DNA of 64,000 nucleotides from Proales similis (taxonomy: Eukaryota; Rotifera; Eurotatoria; Ploima; Proalidae), in NCBI GenBank assembly GCA_019059635.1, contig JAGVRJ010000004.1, positions 1,240,001-1,304,000 on the forward strand. The letters are read 5' to 3'. The notes under the pieces were generated by a model that was given only the letters and a program-made list of their open reading frames with translations, was not told where the DNA came from and made no database searches. The translations under genes were made by a program, and so were the position numbers. The stretch's first letter is position 1, and every line of letters starts with the position of its first letter. Shown in pieces: positions 21,365 through 33,752 of the stretch.

Positions 21365-23789
21365 TCAAGCGTCAGCTGAAGGCGCTGATTTGACTGCTAA
21401 ACAAGACTGCCGTGTGAGTGCGAGCACCGGATTTCGGATGAGACTGTAGGCCAGGAACCATTTGTTTCGAATGTAGAAGCCACGCGAACTGCGAAATCTA
21501 AGCGATTGGCCCGAACGCCGTCTCTTGTTGAGGTCTCTGATCAACACGGCCACAAACGAGATGAGCACTGGATGGGCCTGGCCTTGTTTGTGTTCAAGCG
21601 ACTTAGAAACAAAAAGCAAAAGTTGGCTTGCTTGTGAAAAAGAACTTACTTTCTTCCATTTTTAGAAAGCAAACATAAGTGCTGAATCCGTCGTCATAGT
21701 CCTCGAGCTGACGGCCCAGGAACGAGTAGCCCATTCGACTGCCCATCAACATTCCGCACGTCATGGCGAACAAGAGCCGAAGCACTGCCTGGAACAGACT
21801 TTGAATTGACGAGCATTTGAGTGACGAGTTTGAGTGAAAATTCAAATTTGCTGTTATCGATTATCTAACTCACCCGATGCAGCATTCGAGGAAAAAGCCG
21901 AAATAGGAGAATATGGCAAAGAGCTTGAAATTGTCGATGGCCAGAATTTTGCTGCTCTTTTGCAAGAAGAAGCCGCGCACACACACAAAGTTCATAATTT
22001 TCGTCAGAATGAAGGAAAAGACAAACGGAACCAGTTTAAGCAGCAGATCCACAATTGAGTTGAGTTCGACGAAAAGATAAATGAACATCAGCAGAGTGGA
22101 AATTAACAGGAAAACAAAGGCGACTGCTAAATTGCTCACGATGCAAAAGCCTTCTCAAATTCAATGGGTTTAGAAGGAGACTGGCCAAGGATTGAGAGAG
22201 AAGCATTCGGATTAGCTTGCCTACGTAGAAGCCGCAGAATTTGAACGAGTTTTCCTTTTTTTTTTTTAAACAATTGACCATCATCCAACCGCCAAACTGA
22301 GATATACACATACCGCCACGTCCTGGTTGGACACTTCCTCCAATTTCATTCCCAGACCCGAGCGGCCTTTGCAGAGGTGAAGAAAGTCGCGGCGGAAATC
22401 GCGCAGGTTGTTCACAGTGTTCAATATTGTGCTGATCGCGGGTATTAGAATGGAGAGTGAAAACACAGTGAAGAAATAGGCGTAGACGTTGAGATCATTG
22501 AAGACTGGAAATGGAAGTGTATTTGAATTTGCGCAAAGTGAACTCACGAGTGAAGTGTAACAAAGAGCGAAAGAGGCGAAGCTGGATGCATTCGACGAGT
22601 TGGCCATTTGACGCATTTCAGACTCGGTGACGGAGAAAAACTCGGGAAACGCTCGCAAAATGAGCAACGCCACCAAGGCAAGAAGATAAATGTTGCACAT
22701 GAGACAGACCGCAATGCTTGTGATGAAGCGAAGTGAGTAGCGAAAGTAGCAGCCAGGATCAAAGTACTGCTTCAAAAATCGGCTCGTCCACTCGAAAAAG
22801 ATTCTGGCCGCTCGAGTCTTATTCGGCTCGTTTGTCTCCGCTTGATTCGAATGAAACAGTCTCCGGGTGTATTCGATTTCCACTTGACCGAAGTGGACGT
22901 CTCCTTCGTCCAAATAGAGCCGATCGTCTTCAGAGTTCGATTGACTTGGTTTGATTATCTCTTCAATCAAGCTGTTGAACACAAGGTTAAGTCCAATGTA
23001 TGTGAGCAGGAATCCGTGAGGCGCGGAAATCAACGCCAGCAATATTCGCCTGATGTTCTGCACTCGATGCGGTTGATCTAGGTCGAGTAGAAACCAGGCC
23101 GAGAAGCATTTTACTTGCTCGTACCAGCTCATGTACAAATCGAAACCGGCGTAGAGGCCAGCGACGAGCCTCAAAAAGAGCTTGGTCGATGAAACTCCGC
23201 ATAGCAGTGGATAGTATCTGGTGCCAACGATCAGCACGTTTATGATCTGGTGAAGCAGCGAGCAAAAGCCAAACAAGTCATCCAGAACAATTAAATTCTG
23301 TGATCCAATCGAGCCCGCGTAGGGCTTTAGGAGTTTGACAAACACTTGAAAAGCAATCACACAGAACGAAAGTGAGTAGAGTGCGCGCTGCTTGCGGGCG
23401 AATACACTTTTAAGCGGCGGCAAGCCGAATATGTTGGGCAGCAGTCTAAGTCTGGTTGAACGCCGCCGATGAAATAGCGAGAACAAGAGGATGAGCGCTA
23501 GAGAAATGGGCGTCTCAATCAAATTGACTTCGTCAAAAAGGTCAAACACTCGGTAGCGGTGAATGCAAAATTCGCCCAGCTTGCCGGCTCGATCTTCGCC
23601 CACGTAGAATCTTATCAAAGCATTTGTGTAAAAGAACGAAACGATCGCAGACACGACAATCCATATTAACTGAAGCAGGCATTTTGTATAAAAGATATTG
23701 CCCCTCATTTGATCGGCGATTTGCTTTCCAATTCGATTAGATATGAGGTGGATTCGAGGCCGGCGAAATTGAAATGTATGATGCACCAT
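21365..23789 (-). CDS. STRA6-like (retinol-binding-protein receptor family) multipass membrane protein
   Basis: Five exons on the minus strand: 23789-22314, 22254-22182, 22150-21874, 21798-21650 and 21582-21365, giving 730 aa. The protein has about nine hydrophobic segments. The C-terminal region resembles the RBP-receptor domain: FSFILTKIMNFVCVRGFF, a GSRMGYSFLG element, a short loop, then HPVLISFVAVLIRD and a RNKWFLAYSLIRNP ending. STRA6 proteins move retinol across membranes from a carrier protein. Invertebrate members are less well characterised, so the substrate is inferred. The second intron (22151-22181) would be just 31 nt; joining it otherwise breaks frame. A TATA box lies 68 bp upstream. 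Family assignment is from remembered C-terminal motifs and would benefit from a profile search. Confidence 0.65.
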
Positions 23790-23855
23790 TTTGAGGCCTT
23801 GAAATGTTGAAACTCTTAATTTTCTCTCTCTCTCTGTTATTCTGTTTGCCTGGCG

Positions 23856-23862
23856 AATTTAT
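23856..23862 (-). promoter_or_regulatory. TATA box of the STRA6-like gene
   Basis: TATAAAT on the minus strand, about 70 bp upstream of the ATG at 23789. Confidence 0.5.
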
Positions 23863-24057
23863 AGGCGAGAGTGTCACCATGAAATCTAATATTTGAAGGC
23901 ATTCGGACAAACAAATGTGACATGAGCTAATCGGCTGGTTAAAAAAACTTTAAATTGCATTAGAGCACACAAACGTGCTTACCTAAACTCAATCGAGCCG
24001 GCTAATCGAAGTAAACTGATCGAGTTTTATTAAATAACCATCAACTCTGACGGAAAA

Positions 24058-25524
24058 ATGTCACAGCCGTGGATCGAAAAATAGTAATTTTCGCTCTCGG
24101 CTTTTAATGCGCATTTAAACGATGCAAATGGATTTAGCCGACCGAAATGCGTCGACGAAGTTAGCTATCAAGATGAGATCGTGTCTGTGCTGAAGAAAAT
24201 CATCAGCAACACTGGCGGCGAGGTAAATGGCGTGGACAACATTGACATTTGCGTCAATCTCAAGCAAACATTTTTCATTCAATCAAGTTTCCCAACTTTT
24301 TGTTCTACGGACCGCCCGGAACAGGTGGGTGTCCTATTTCAGTCATTCTGGCTATTAGGTTAATTTATCAACTCGTTTAAGGCAAAACTTCCACAATATT
24401 GGCGGCGGCGCGCGAGCTATTCGGGTATTTCATTTCATTTGATTGGCTCTGGTCGGGTCCCGTGGTCTAGGACGAATCTTTTCTCCAAAGGCCAGAGCAA
24501 ATGAAGACACGAGTGCTGGAGCTCAACTCGTCCGACGAAAGAGGAATCAATGTGATCAGAGAAAAAGTGAAAACGTTCGCTCAGTTCACGGCCAGCGGAC
24601 AACGAGCCGAGTAAGATCAGTCATGGACAGCTCCTTCTTTTTGAGCATTTGCTGATATTGCGCGCCTCTCAAGCGGAAAGCCGTGTCCGCCGTTTAAAAT
24701 TGTGATCTTGGACGAGGCCGATTCAATGACCTCGAGTGCACAGGTAGGCCGCAAATGAGCCGCTTTGCGCCTGTCAATTCAAGTCGCGGTCTAGGCTGCC
24801 CTGAGACGAACAATGGAAAAGGAGTCGAAAACAACTCGATTCTGCATCATTTGCAATTACATTAGTCGGTCAGCTTTGCCTCCTTGCTTCGACGTCTGTG
24901 CGCTTTTTTTCAAGAAGCACGCTTCTTACTTTAGAATAATCGAGCCGATCACGTCTCGCTGCAGCAAATTCCGCTTCAAGCCATTGTCCAAGGACATTCT
25001 CAAAGCTCGCCTCGAGTACATTTGCAAGCAAGAAAAGTTAAATTACAATCCGGAGGTGAGGCAGTCGAAAGGACAAGCTCGGTTGTAAATCTGACTGATG
25101 TGATTTGATTAAGATGCTTGACACATTGGTGGTTTGCTCGGAGGGCGATCTAAGAAAAGCGATTTCGTTTCTTCAGTGCGCGGCCCGACTCAAAGTGGAC
25201 AGCACAATTGAGCCGTCAGATATACTCGAAATCGCGGGCATCATAGACGACAAAATGATTGAACAACTTGTTGACGCGTGCTCGAGCAAGTCTTTCTCCA
25301 AGGTCGAGTCGGCTGTTCAGAATCTCATAAACGAGGGCTATGGCTGCAATCAAGTGGTTACTCAGCTGCACGACTACCTTATGGAGCGAGCCGATCTGGA
25401 AGATGCCAGGAAGGCGGTCATTTTCGAAAAGATCGCGATTGTCGACAATTGCCTGATGGAAGGCGCGGACGAGTACCTTCAGCTGCTCGATTTACTCATG
25501 GTCGTTATGAAACAAATGAAATAA
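24058..25524 (+). CDS. RFC4: Replication factor C subunit 4
   Basis: Nine exons: 24058-24083, 24138-24222, 24288-24324, 24382-24424, 24491-24610, 24674-24743, 24795-24868, 24935-25055 and 25114-25524, summing to 328 aa. Clamp-loader AAA+ motifs are complete: [14 protein letters not shown] (RFC box), a P-loop [31 protein letters not shown], the Walker [11 protein letters not shown], sensor-1 ICNYISR followed by the arginine-finger block [18 protein letters not shown], and the C-terminal collar ([13 protein letters not shown], here [15 protein letters not shown]). RFC4 acts in the RFC complex that loads PCNA at primer-template junctions. The first exon encodes only MSQPWIEK plus part of Tyr, so the N-terminus is about 30 residues shorter than in human RFC4. 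It converges with KIF27, with 258 bp between the stops. Confidence 0.93.
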
Positions 25525-25782
25525 TCCGGTTTGATATCGAGCGCATTTTCAATTAATTTCTGCTCTTTTTTTTCACTCATTCGTTCGTTCGTAAAATGTA
25601 AATGTAATCACAAATGAGCCCAACAAGCAATGATTTTTCTTCACTTTATTCTCGCACAAATAGAATCGAAGCAACAGTCTGACAATAACTCAACTAAAAT
25701 AATAAAGAAGAATAAAATTTCTGATCCAATTGCAACACGCTGTGATCAATTTTTAAAGCAAAAATTGCTAGCAAGCATTGGC

Positions 25783-28700
25783 TCATTGATTGGCTCGGTC
25801 AGATTTGACACTTCGACTGCTCAGCTCTTCGTCAGTGAGCTTGCGCAGGTCTTTGCGAGCCACTTTGATTGAACGAGAGCTGACGCTCTTGCTTCTGAGA
25901 GTGTCTGATAATTCTGTGCGTCCGCTGGCCAGCAGAGTGTCTTCTTGGCCGTTAAGAGCCAGCTCGCTTCTCTTTGTCTCTTGTCCATCGGCTCGAGGAG
26001 TGGCTGCTGACTGCTGCTTGGCCTTGAGCATTAATACTTTTTCCTTGTAGATGCCGATCTCTTTCTGCAGCTTGGCGCATCTTTCGTTCGACTCGCTCAG
26101 CTGGCGCATGAGAAGTTCGTTCTGGTGCTCGAATTTGGCCCGATAGCTGCTTAGATGTTTGTCAGTGTCCTCGTTGGACGAGTCGAGCGCTTGTTTGAGA
26201 TGTTGAATCACTCGGCTTTGCTCCTCGATTTGAACCTTCGTTTGATTTGTGAAACCATCTGCCGAACAGATTGCGGTCGAAAGCTTGCTCACCTGCAATT
26301 CGTCGCACTCGAGTTGAAGCTTTTGCTCGCTCTCGCGTAGGTGCAGAATTTTTTTGAAAAACTTCCTGATCAGCTGCTGCGCTTCTTCTTGAGAAACAGA
26401 GCCGAGTTTGGCCATGACCTTCTCACATGCCTAAAACGAAGAGTTGAGAGATGAACAGCACTAAAGAGCTCGAACGCTGCTTGCCTGGTTTTCGTCGCTC
26501 TGAAATATGACCGAATTGCGCAGTTGGTTTTCTTGCTGTTTAATCGACTCGTCTTCAAACTCGAGCGTGATATCAATCGCTTCGATTGTCTCTTCGATCT
26601 CAATCAGACGTCTCTCTTCTTTGGAAGTAAGCGCGTCGCCGCCTTTTAGCTTTTGCTCTAGCTCGTCTCTTTGCCGAATCAGTTTGACTCGGACGGCTTC
26701 GAGCTCTTCAGCGCTCGCCTTTGCCGACTTCCTCTGCGTCTCGAGTCGGGACAATTTCTCTTCCACTTGCTGAAGGCTCTCTCTGACCTGCTGGCTGCCC
26801 CCTTTTGACTGCTTCTTGCTCAACAGCTGCTCCTTTTCTTTGACCAGCGACTCTTTTTGCTTGATAAGCTTTTCACGTTTCTCGAGCTCTTCTCTCAGCG
26901 AATCGATTTGCTGCTTTTCCAGAACAATTCGTTCCATCTCAGACTCGAGCCAATGCTTTTGCTCTTCTTCGTCGCCTTTGTTCGTGGCCGAGCTGGTGCG
27001 CAACTTTCGCTGCGCTGTCGCCAAGTCTTCTGTTTTCTTTTTCAACACTTTCTGCTGTTGCTCTGCTTTTATTTCCACTTCCTTGAGCTTCTGCTGCTCT
27101 TTCTCGAACTCTTTCTCCACCTTGAGCCGCCTGTCTGCTTCTTCTTTGAGCTTTCGCTGCAGCTGCTCGTTTTGCTGACGAAGCTTGCCGATCGCCAGCT
27201 CAAGTTCGGCCAGCTTTTTCTCGCTAGTCGCATTGTTGTTCAAGAACTTGTTCATTTCCCTGTTCTTGGCCTCGAGTTCGTTTATTCGCTGCTGAGCAGA
27301 GTCTAGTCGACGCTTGGGGTCCACTTCGGTGGCTCGGTTGCTAAGATCCTTGCTCGACAGCGACAGATTGGAATGGCCAAGCTGCTGCTTCAATTCAACG
27401 TTCTCTGCCCTCAGCGAGCTCAGTTCGGCCTTGAGTTTCTCAATTTGATGCTGATACTGAAGATTCATTCGATTTGTGAGCTTGCTGTTGGCCACCAGCT
27501 CTCTGATCAGCTCCTCTTTCATTCTGTTTTTGTTGTTTTAGACTGATTGCAAGAAAAAGCTCTTATTCAATTTTATACGGCACCTGATGTTTATATTCAG
27601 ATCGCGAACTTCCTTCTTCATGTCGGATTGAGGCAAGACTGCCGCAGAGCCCATCTCAATCGCTTGTCTGTTGCGGGGCTTTTGAACTCTGAACGTTCCT
27701 TTTCGCTCAAAGCTGCGCACAAGCAAATTGACAAGTCGCTTCTACGCACCAAGGCTGTTTTCTTACTTTGACTGAACGTCCGGCTTGGTGCTTCTATCAA
27801 CTTGTTCTGCGTCTCCTTCTTCGTCTTCAAGGTCAAACGTTTCGTTCAGACAATTGTGCTGTACATGGTCGTTTTCTTCTATTTGTTCGGTGAGCAGTTG
27901 ATTTCGCGCCCGGAAGTTCTGCATCATCAGATCGAGATCCAACATCGCCGGACATGAGAGCACTGCTCGAGTGCGCTTGAGCTTTTAGACACAAATTGAG
28001 CTGAGATTCAACACAGCCGAAGTATTGAAGTGAAAACAATCAACTCACTTGTCTTTCTGCTGGCCGTAGCGAGCCGCTCGGTGCAGTTTTAGCCCGGCGA
28101 ACGTCCTTGAGCGAATTTTGCAGAGCGAACGAAGACTTGCTGTTGGCCGAGTCGGTCTGTCGGTTATTCTTGCACTCTGTTTGGCTTTCCTCCGACTTTT
28201 GCATGAGTTTGTCGAGCTGAAGTTGAAGCTGGAGCAATAGCTCTTGCTGCTCCTTCTCTCTCGAGTAGCCTTCTTCGACCAGACGATTGGCGCAGCCGAG
28301 TCTACTTTCCAGATCGGCGATTGTGCCCCTCAGTTTGTTTATTTCTTTTTCCTTGTCACGAAATATCTCCTCGTCTGATTTGAGGTCGTCCAGCGCCTAA
28401 GTGAGCCCAATACGATGAGCACAGCCAAGTGCATAAATCGTTTCGGTTGCCTACCTGTTTGAGCTGGCTTTCTAAATTGCTCAAACGCTGCTTGCTGAAA
28501 TCTTCGACGTCAAACTCAGGCCTGTGTTGCACCTCGTTGTAGAGAGAGAGCCATGCGTCGATGATGGCGTTTCGTCGCTCTGGCTCGCTCGTGTCTTTCA
28601 GCTGCTCGAACTTGTCATAGGCATCGCTGAGCAGCTGCTTGTTCTGATTGAGCTCGACTTGGGCTTTTTGAAGTTGATCTTCGAGTTGGAGAAGCTCTTG

Positions 28701-30234
28701 GCTCGATGACTCGTCGCTCGGATTAACGTTTGCTGCGGCGTTGGCCATGAATGCGGTCCTTTGTCGTTGTAGCTCGTCTCTCAGTGCTTGAATTTCGCTT
28801 TGCATTTCAACGAATCGCTGAGTATGCGGGTCCATGTTCACGATGGGCTTGTTCTTAATGCATCTGGCTCGACTGGCGTACTTGAGCGAGTTGACCGACT
28901 CGTACAGATTGCAGGACGACGGGCTAATGCAGCAGATCATCAGAGTGTTCGAGTTGCCTCCAAGCGAGTCCTTGAGGATTCGCGTGATTTTCGAATCGCG
29001 ATAAGGAATGTGACTTCGCCGCTTGGGATCAGTCGAACTCAGGGCGCTTATCACGTTGCCGAGCGCCAGCAAGCCGCTGTTTATGTGAACAGACTCTTTG
29101 AAGCGATCGCCCACATTGCCCGTTCGCTGGACTCGTTCAGAGCCGGCCAAATCGACAAAGTGAAATTTCGCTCCGAGGTAATACTCGCTGCCCGAGCCGG
29201 GCGAGTTGAGATCATAGAGAGCCGAGCTGTCGCGAACGCTCTGGACAGGATCGGTCCAGGTTTGCTCTAATTGTCGGACAAAAGCTAAATTGAGAAAAAA
29301 AGAGCCGATTAGCCGATGCCGATTACTCACCGATCGAAACAGTAAAGACAGAATGAGACCGACTCGACTGCTCGTTCATCAAAGTGCTGCCTGTGTGGCG
29401 GTGTGAGTTGCCCGCTCTGAAGCAAGCCATCACCTCTTCGAATGTTGTGCAAACAATTTCATTCGCTCCGGCGATCACTTGAACCATCAATGAACATCTA
29501 TGAAACGTCGGATGGAACTGCCAAAAGAGCTGAAGCACTCACGTGTGTTGCCGTTCTCGTCCTCTCGAATTTGAATCTCTTTCGGCGCCGAGTCGAGCAG
29601 GTCTTTGAGCTCTTCTTTGTAAATTTCGATAAAGTTCACTTTGACCGTGTAGTTTTTGCTTGTGTGCGAACTGGACCTCTGGCTCAGTTTGGCAGAGTTC
29701 GGAGGCGAGCGTCTCATCAACGAGAAAAGTGTCTCCATCGCTCGCGGAATGATGCCCAGCTCGTCCACGTTCGGCTCGCCGCTAATCGTGTACGTTTTGC
29801 CCGATCCCTTTTTTAGAAGAAGAAGAAAAAGAGGAAATTGGCGAACAATTAGAAACGAGTCGAATTGGAGAGAGCGGCGGCGAAAGGAAACTCACAGTTT
29901 GACCGTAGGCGAACACAGTAGCGTTGTAGCCTTCGAAAAGGCCTTGGACCAGATTCTTAACGCATTTGTCGTAGAGCTCGCCCTGCGACGTCTTTGGCGG
30001 CAGAACGTAGTCGAATGAGAATACTTTGTCTTTGCCGATGACGAGCTGGTTGCTTTCAGTGGAGAGCTTCACGCATGGCTGATGCTGATGCAGCCTCTCA
30101 CGTTTGTTGAGGGGACGAACGCGGACGGCCACTTTGACGGGCACTTCTTGCAGGGCGTTCGACGACGGCGATAGGCTCATCATGGCGCCTGAGTCATTGA
30201 ATTTCGACGAGAAACTCGCTTCCCTATCCGGCAT
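25783..30234 (-). CDS. KIF27: Kinesin-4 family motor, KIF27/KIF7 type
   Basis: Nine exons on the minus strand: 30234-29896, 29807-29543, 29477-29331, 29266-28455, 28396-28049, 27981-27767, 27688-27584, 27523-26485 and 26430-25783, giving about 1305 aa. The motor has the P-loop AYGQTGSGKT (split by intron 1), switch [10 protein letters not shown] and switch [11 protein letters not shown]. The KIF27/KIF7 signature includes [20 protein letters not shown] and the neck text NKPIVN. A long coiled coil follows, with [15 protein letters not shown], typical of this subfamily. KIF7/Costal-2 acts in Hedgehog signalling and cilia, and KIF27 in motile cilia. An intact ATPase favours a working motor. The last intron (26484-26431) is GC-AG. 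A 57-nt in-frame GTGAGC...AAG segment (26292-26236) may be a further intron, which would remove 19 residues. Confidence 0.85.
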
Positions 30235-30514
30235 TGCAAATGTGTTGTAAATGTGTTGAGCGCACAGGCATCAGGTCGAAAGAATGTTTCTGGTTGCCAA
30301 GGTTACCGACCGCTACGATGATTCACGAGCAAATGTCACGTTGGTTTTGCAGCGTGTTTGTGTCAGATTAATTGAGCGTCGACGTGCTGCACTCGACAGA
30401 CATCTATGGCCGGCAGCGGCTTCAACTCAAGGCATATATTATCAAGCATTCAATTACAGCCGAGCTGTGTGTTGACGACTCTCTTTCTGTGTGTGTGTGT
30501 GCGAGCGCGCGGAT

Positions 30515-31759
30515 ATGACGGACCGAGCCGAGCAAGCAGAGATCAAGCAGGAGCCCAAAAGTGAGCAGTTGACTCAAGTCAAACTAGAGCCGTCTCAGGC
30601 GAAAGAGGAGGCCAAACAGGAAGAGTCCTCAGACGCTGCCAAGTCGAGTGGCCAAGAACTAAAACACGACTCAACAGTTAAAGATGAACCGAGCTCTAAA
30701 GAGGAGCCGATCGAAGAAGAGAAACAGCCCGATCCGCTCTTGGACTCGTTCTACTCTGAGGTGAGTGCAGCGCATCGTGCAACAAGTTCATTGAAATAAA
30801 GATTGACTGACTGACGCACGCAATTGTAGATCGAGGGAATACTGCCTGACAATTTCAAATCGACAAGCAAACAAGAACTCGACCGGCTGAACCGTGCGGG
30901 CTCGACCTACTTCAACTTGAATCCGTTCGAAGTGCTTCAGATCGACCCGTACACGCCTGTCGAAGAAGTAAAGCGCAAATATCGTAAACTGTCAGCGTAC
31001 GTGCATCCGGATAAAAATCCGAACGACAAAGAAAGAGCAGAGGTTGCGTTCGAGGCGGTAAATCGAGCCTACAAGCTGCTGACTGACGACAAAGACAGGA
31101 AGCAGTGCTTGGAGGTCGTGGACGAGGCTCGCGAACGAGTCAATCAGGAAGTGAGTGTCTGCTGTTGAGGAAAAGGCAGCCAAAGTGCGCTAAATTCTTC
31201 ACTTCATTCAAGTGTGAAGAAAAGCGAAAGAAGGCGAGACGAGACATTTTGCAAAAAGCGATGCAAGACAAAAAGACGCGCAAGCACATCGACGAAATCG
31301 CTCGCCAAGAAGTGAAAATAGACGAGGACGATCCAGACAAGGTAGGCCGTTTCTGTTCAACGAGTGTTCATCGAGTCATTTCAACGCGTTTCAATTAGAT
31401 GAGGCACGCTGTTTACGTGATGACCTGCAAGCTGTTTGCCGACATCGAACGGCTCAAAGTGCGCGAAGGAGAAAAGCAGGCCACCGAAAAGTAAGCGCAT
31501 GTAGCTGCCGATCAGTTTGCCGCTCATTCGAAAGCAAATGAATAGGAAACGACGAGCCGAGGAGAAAGTGGAAGAAGAGTCGAAAAATAAACTTCAAAAG
31601 CAATGGGACAAGAACTTTGAAGCGAGCCGCAAAGACAGAGTAAAGAGCTGGCAGTCGTTTGTAGATAAGAAGCTGGCAGCGGGACCGAGCGCAGAGAAAA
31701 AGCCGCTCACCAAGTTGACCTCATTTCGTCCGCCCAAGCACAGGCCCGAAACTCGCTGA
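30515..31759 (+). CDS. DNAJC8: DnaJ homologue subfamily C member 8
   Basis: Exons 30515-30760, 30830-31150, 31213-31341, 31399-31490 and 31546-31759 give 333 aa. A Lys/Glu-rich N-terminus of about 80 residues precedes IEGILPDNF and the J domain (NPFEVLQIDPYTPVEEVKRK...VHPDKNP), with the HPD tripeptide at the usual loop. The C-terminal basic region (WDKNFEASRKDRVKSWQSF) is diagnostic of DNAJC8/SPF31, a nuclear, spliceosome-associated J protein. The N-terminal acidic extension is longer than in human DNAJC8. It is divergent to KIF27, sharing a 280-bp promoter that contains a GT run at about 30486-30500. No AATAAA is seen between its stop and the next gene on the same strand. Confidence 0.9.
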
Positions 31760-31967
31760 AGCACTCAAATGTCAATTCTTCAACACACTTCTATTCTTTC
31801 TTTGGCTGTTCATAAAACAAAAGAGTTGTTTGGATCGTTTCAATTTGAATTGTTTGCTCACAGGATGCTGATAACACCGCATTCCTTCAACAAGTTGTCA
31901 ACTTTTGATCTAACTTGCTTACTTTTCTCAAGCCAATGTTGTTCGACTAGATGCTTTGCTAGTGGAT

Positions 31968-33752
31968 ATGGTGAGAGATGATGACGCAATTGAGAATTCG
32001 TTCAATCGAGTCGCTAATCGTTTTTTTTTTTTACAAATTTAGGGCAATAATGGTTCTATTGAAGCCGAAGTGCCGAACGAAGAGCGCTTCTTTGGCCTTG
32101 CAAACGTAAGCTTCCGATTTGTGCCTCTTTGGTTGCACATGCTCTAAAAGACGCTCTCAACAGTTCGGCAGCACCTGCTATGCCAATTCGGTGTTACAAG
32201 CGCTCTACTTTTGCCGACCGTTTAGGGAGAAGATAATTCAGTACAAGCTTGCATACAATCAACGACTTGCGTATTTAAACAATAAATTGAGCGTGAACGG
32301 TCTGAGCGCAACAATGGTGGCCAACACGAACGATTTGAACGCTAGCGCACTTCGCGCCGCTCTATCTGACTCGAGCATTCTCAAACAAGATCACTTACTC
32401 AACTGCCTTGCAGAGCTCTTCTACACAATAGTGACCATGAAGAAAAAGAAGGGCAGCATTCAGCCGAAGAAGTTCATGAGCCGCTTGCAAAAAGACAACG
32501 GTACGTCCCCGTCCAATTGACCGCTTGTTCGTTAGTTCAGGGTTCTAAATTGCGTTTCGATTGCAGAGTCGTTTGATAATCACCATCAGCAAGATGCGCA
32601 CGAATTTCTCAACTATTTGCTGAACACATGCGCGGACATACTCAAAGACGAAATGAAAGAGCTGCGCGAGCTGAGGCGCCTTGAAGAGCAGCTGATGGCC
32701 AGCGAGCAAGCGAACAAGCTGAGCACGAAGAGTCACAAGAGCTTGTCGGATAAAGCGTCAAGCCACAGCTTGAGCATAACCAAAATGAGCTCGCTGATAA
32801 GCAAACGAAACAGTGGCAGTGCGAACGGCAGCCTGCGCAGCGTGTCTAGCACGAGCTCAAGGACCAAAGCGACCGCTCATCAGCACGACCTGTCGGACAA
32901 GATCAGTCTGGACAACAGCTGCGCCGACTGCGACAACGAGCTCACCTGGATTCACGAGCTGTTCCAAGGCATTCTGGTGAACGAGACCAGGTGTCTGAAC
33001 TGTGAAACGGTAACTATTTGCTTGCCTGGTTGCTCTGCTCTGCTCAGCGTCAATTCTCTCTCAAGTCGAGCTCAAAAGAGGAGAATTTTCTCGACCTGTC
33101 GGTGGACATTGAACAGAACACGTCGATAAACCACTGCTTGCAAAAGTTCTCCACCATGGAAATGCTGTGCGGCGAGTGTAAATACTATTGCGAGAACTGC
33201 TCGAGCAAGCAGGAGGCCGAGAAGCGAATGAGAATCAAAAAGTTGCCACGCGTGCTGGCATTACACCTGAAGCGATTTAAGTTTGTAGGCCGCATTGGCC
33301 AATTCAAAAAGCTCACCTACCGCGTGGTCTATCCGTTCGAGCTGCGTCTATTCAACACGGTAAGCTCCGATCGTCAGGCATTTTTAAACCAGCCAAACTC
33401 TGAATCGGACGAAATTGCTCTCGACCAAAAGACCGAGGACTGCTCCAACGGTGACCAGATCTACGACCTCGTCTCGTTCGTAGTGCATTGCGGAATAGGC
33501 CTCAATCGGGGCCATTACATTTCGGTGGTGAAAAGCAACGGATGCTGGTTCCTGTTTGACGACGAGCAGGTCGAGGTAATTTTTATTTTGCTGCCCTCCC
33601 TCCTCTGGTCTGATCTGCATCTAACAACTTTGCGCTAGCGAATCGAAGCGGCCAATTTCGAGGACTTTTACGGTCTCATCGAGGACACGAACAAAAAATC
33701 CGAGACGAGCTACTTGTTGTTTTATGAATGCCGTCAGCAACAGTCCGATTGA
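31968..33752 (+). CDS. USP46: Ubiquitin-specific protease USP12/USP46
   Basis: Exons 31968-31970 (ATG only, tentative), 32043-32105, 32164-32500, 32567-33009, 33066-33575 and 33639-33752 give 489 aa. The Cys box [20 protein letters not shown], the [14 protein letters not shown] block, [19 protein letters not shown], paired zinc-binding CxxC motifs, and the His box [10 protein letters not shown] match USP12/46. With WDR48/UAF1 and WDR20 this enzyme removes ubiquitin from several substrates. Relative to human there is a Ser-rich insert in the palm (about 32690-32900) and a 25-residue insert before [11 protein letters not shown]. The latter is a 99-nt in-frame GTAAGC...CAG segment (33360-33458) that could be spliced. 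The start is weak: the exon upstream of the 32043 acceptor could carry more coding sequence. Confidence 0.9.

Noticed and set aside
9623..23910. A shared 13-mer GAAGGCATTCGG-like string upstream of receptor 2 (about 9623) and the STRA6-like gene (about 23897)
   Set aside because: Only two occurrences noticed, in opposite orientation relative to their genes; too little to call a regulatory motif.
26507..27306. Long plus-strand Ser/Phe-rich ORFs opposite the KIF27 coiled coil
   Set aside because: Antisense of Glu/Lys/Gln-rich coiled-coil codons; low complexity and no starts or splice partners.
33360..33458. Treating the 99-nt in-frame segment of USP46 as a definite intron
   Set aside because: Its first residues (SSD) resemble the human sequence at that place, so it may be coding; left as part of the exon with a note.
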